Notes under the pieces: generated by a model
Seen by the model: only the letters and a program-made list of their open reading frames with translations
Database searches by the model: none
Told to the model about the DNA's origin: nothing
Program-made: the position numbers and the translations under genes
Shown: positions 12,419 through 13,416 of the stretch, piece by piece
Numbering within the stretch: the stretch's first letter is position 1
How the letters are laid out: each line of letters opens with the position of its first letter
Assembly: GCA_031254155.1 (NCBI GenBank)
Contig: JAIRVA010000279.1
Coordinates: 1-13,416, forward strand
From: Propionibacteriaceae bacterium
GTDB taxonomy: Bacteria; Actinomycetota; Actinomycetes; Propionibacteriales; Propionibacteriaceae
DNA: 13,416 bases
Direction: 5' to 3'

Positions 12419-13416
12419 TACTTCCCCCACCTCAGCCCAGCGGTCACCACCGGGGCATCCCAGAGGTGCAGCATCTCGTCGTCGGCCTTCAGCAGCGTGA
12501 CCGAGCAGCCGGCCATGTCAAGGCTGGTGATGTAGTTGCCGACGAGGCAGCGCGCGATTCGTACCCCGGCGGCGTCGAGGATCTTGGCGACCTCGGCGTA
12601 CATGATGTACAGCTCGATGAGCGGCGTCGCGCCCATGCCGTTGACGAAGGCGATGACCTCCGAGCCCCGGTAGTCCAGATCGTCGAGGATCGGGCGGACC
12701 AGCATTTCGGCGATCTCCGCCGCCGTACCGATCTGGCCACGGTGCCGGCCCGGCTCGCCGTGGATGCCGATGCCGATTTCGATCTCGTCGTCGGCGAGGT
12801 CGAAGCTAGGCTTGCCGGCGGCGGGGACGGTGCAGCCCGTGAGAGCCATGCCCATCGAACGCCCGGCGTCGTTGACGCGGTTGGCGAGCGCCAGGATGTA
12901 GTCGAGGTCCTTGCCCTCCTCGGCGGCGGCGCCGACGATCTTTTCCAGCAGGACGGTGAGGCCCACGCCCCGCCGGCCGGCGGTGTAGAGGGAGTCCTGG
13001 ACGGCGACATCGTCGTCGACCACGATTGACGCAACCTTGATTCCGTCGGCGTCTGCCATTTCGGCGGCCATCTCGAAGTTCATGATGTCGCCGGTGTAGT
13101 TCTTGACGATGTGGAGGACACCCCGCCCGCCGTCGACGAGCTTCGTGGCGGCGTACATCTGATCGGGAACGGGCGACGTGAAGACCTCGCCCGCGCAGGC
13201 CGCGTCAAGCATGCCCACACCGACAAAACCGCCGTGCAGCGGTTCGTGGCCGGAGCCACCGCCCGAGATGATGCCTACCTTACCGGCGACGGGTGCGTCG
13301 ATACGGTAGACAACTTTATTGTCGTGATCAACACCCACGATGTCGGCGTGGCTGAGCGCGACCCCGACAAGTGAATCTTTGACGACATCATTGACATCAT
13401 TGATGAGTTTCTTCAT
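12418..13416 (-). CDS. dhaK: Dihydroxyacetone kinase substrate-binding subunit DhaK
   Basis: A 332-residue subunit that binds dihydroxyacetone covalently as a hemiaminal on a His. The frame begins with ATG (MKKLINDVNDVV) at the very last base of the window, so the protein is complete but its ribosome-binding site and promoter lie outside. Conserved residues: GGGSGHEP with H57, NYTGDIMNF with D110, and IGIHGEPG with H219, which correspond to the H56, D109 and H218 of the E. coli enzyme. NGMGATPLIELY follows near the C-terminus. It is a little shorter than E. coli DhaK (356) but contains all active-site parts. It is the first visible gene of dhaKLM and overlaps dhaL by one base. The product, dihydroxyacetone phosphate, enters glycolysis; the source of dihydroxyacetone (glycerol oxidation or an aldolase) is not visible here. 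Confidence 0.97.
   Translation of the reverse strand: MKKLINDVNDVVKDSLVGVALSHADIVGVDHDNKVVYRIDAPVAGKVGIISGGGSGHEPLHGGFVGVGMLDAACAGEVFTSPVPDQMYAATKLVDGGRGVLHIVKNYTGDIMNFEMAAEMADADGIKVASIVVDDDVAVQDSLYTAGRRGVGLTVLLEKIVGAAAEEGKDLDYILALANRVNDAGRSMGMALTGCTVPAAGKPSFDLADDEIEIGIGIHGEPGRHRGQIGTAAEIAEMLVRPILDDLDYRGSEVIAFVNGMGATPLIELYIMYAEVAKILDAAGVRIARCLVGNYITSLDMAGCSVTLLKADDEMLHLWDAPVVTAGLRWGK

Overview
The window looks like a piece of chromosome from a high-GC Gram-positive bacterium (Actinomycetota). Most genes have strongly G/C-biased third positions, Shine-Dalgarno sequences are strong, and the sugar-import lipoprotein has a typical lipobox. A fermentative actinobacterium, for example of the Propionibacteriaceae type, would fit the gene content, but I cannot fix the genus from sequence alone. 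Nothing resembling rRNA, tRNA, a CRISPR array or a transposase was seen.

Region 1 (1-2297) has clearly lower GC than the rest: lines I counted by eye are about 47-55% G+C, against roughly 65-70% in the sugar genes. On the minus strand it carries a compact three-gene unit: a 53-residue peptide gene (1703-1864), an ATP-grasp ligase of the MvdD/TgmB graspetide-maturase type (706-1701), and an APH/choline-kinase-fold protein cut by the window edge (1-719). The genes are one base apart or overlapping. This is most simply a small RiPP (omega-ester/amide peptide, graspetide-like) biosynthesis unit with an atypical precursor. Its kinase-like partner has lost the usual catalytic aspartate (HGD changed to HGS). 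Divergent from it is a well-formed 69-residue basic, helical small protein (1990-2199) of unknown role. This is the most novel part of the window.

Region 2 (2298-8944) is an alpha-galactoside utilisation locus. A ROK-family repressor (minus strand) is divergent from a four-gene operon on the plus strand: GH36 alpha-galactosidase, lipoprotein sugar-binding protein, and two MalF/MalG-type permeases, with ATGA overlaps or a 3-nt gap between genes. The intergenic region holds a good TTGACA promoter, a 10-nt direct repeat over its -10 end, and a small hairpin touching the ribosome-binding site. No ABC ATPase is encoded, so a shared MsiK/MsmK-type ATPase elsewhere must energise import. Imported melibiose/raffinose-type sugars would be split in the cytoplasm.

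Region 3 (8937-13416, minus strand) is a PEP-dependent dihydroxyacetone kinase operon, dhaK-dhaL-dhaM. Its dhaM is unusual: one 928-residue chain carries the EIIA-Man-like DhaM domain, an HPr domain and a complete Enzyme I including the PEP-binding half. It could therefore take phosphate from PEP without separate general PTS proteins. The linker of this protein contains a 60-nt tandem repeat and, right beside it, a 79-nt nested inverted repeat, which suggests a small palindromic element taken into the reading frame. The dha operon and the galactoside operon converge and overlap by 8 nt at their 3' ends.
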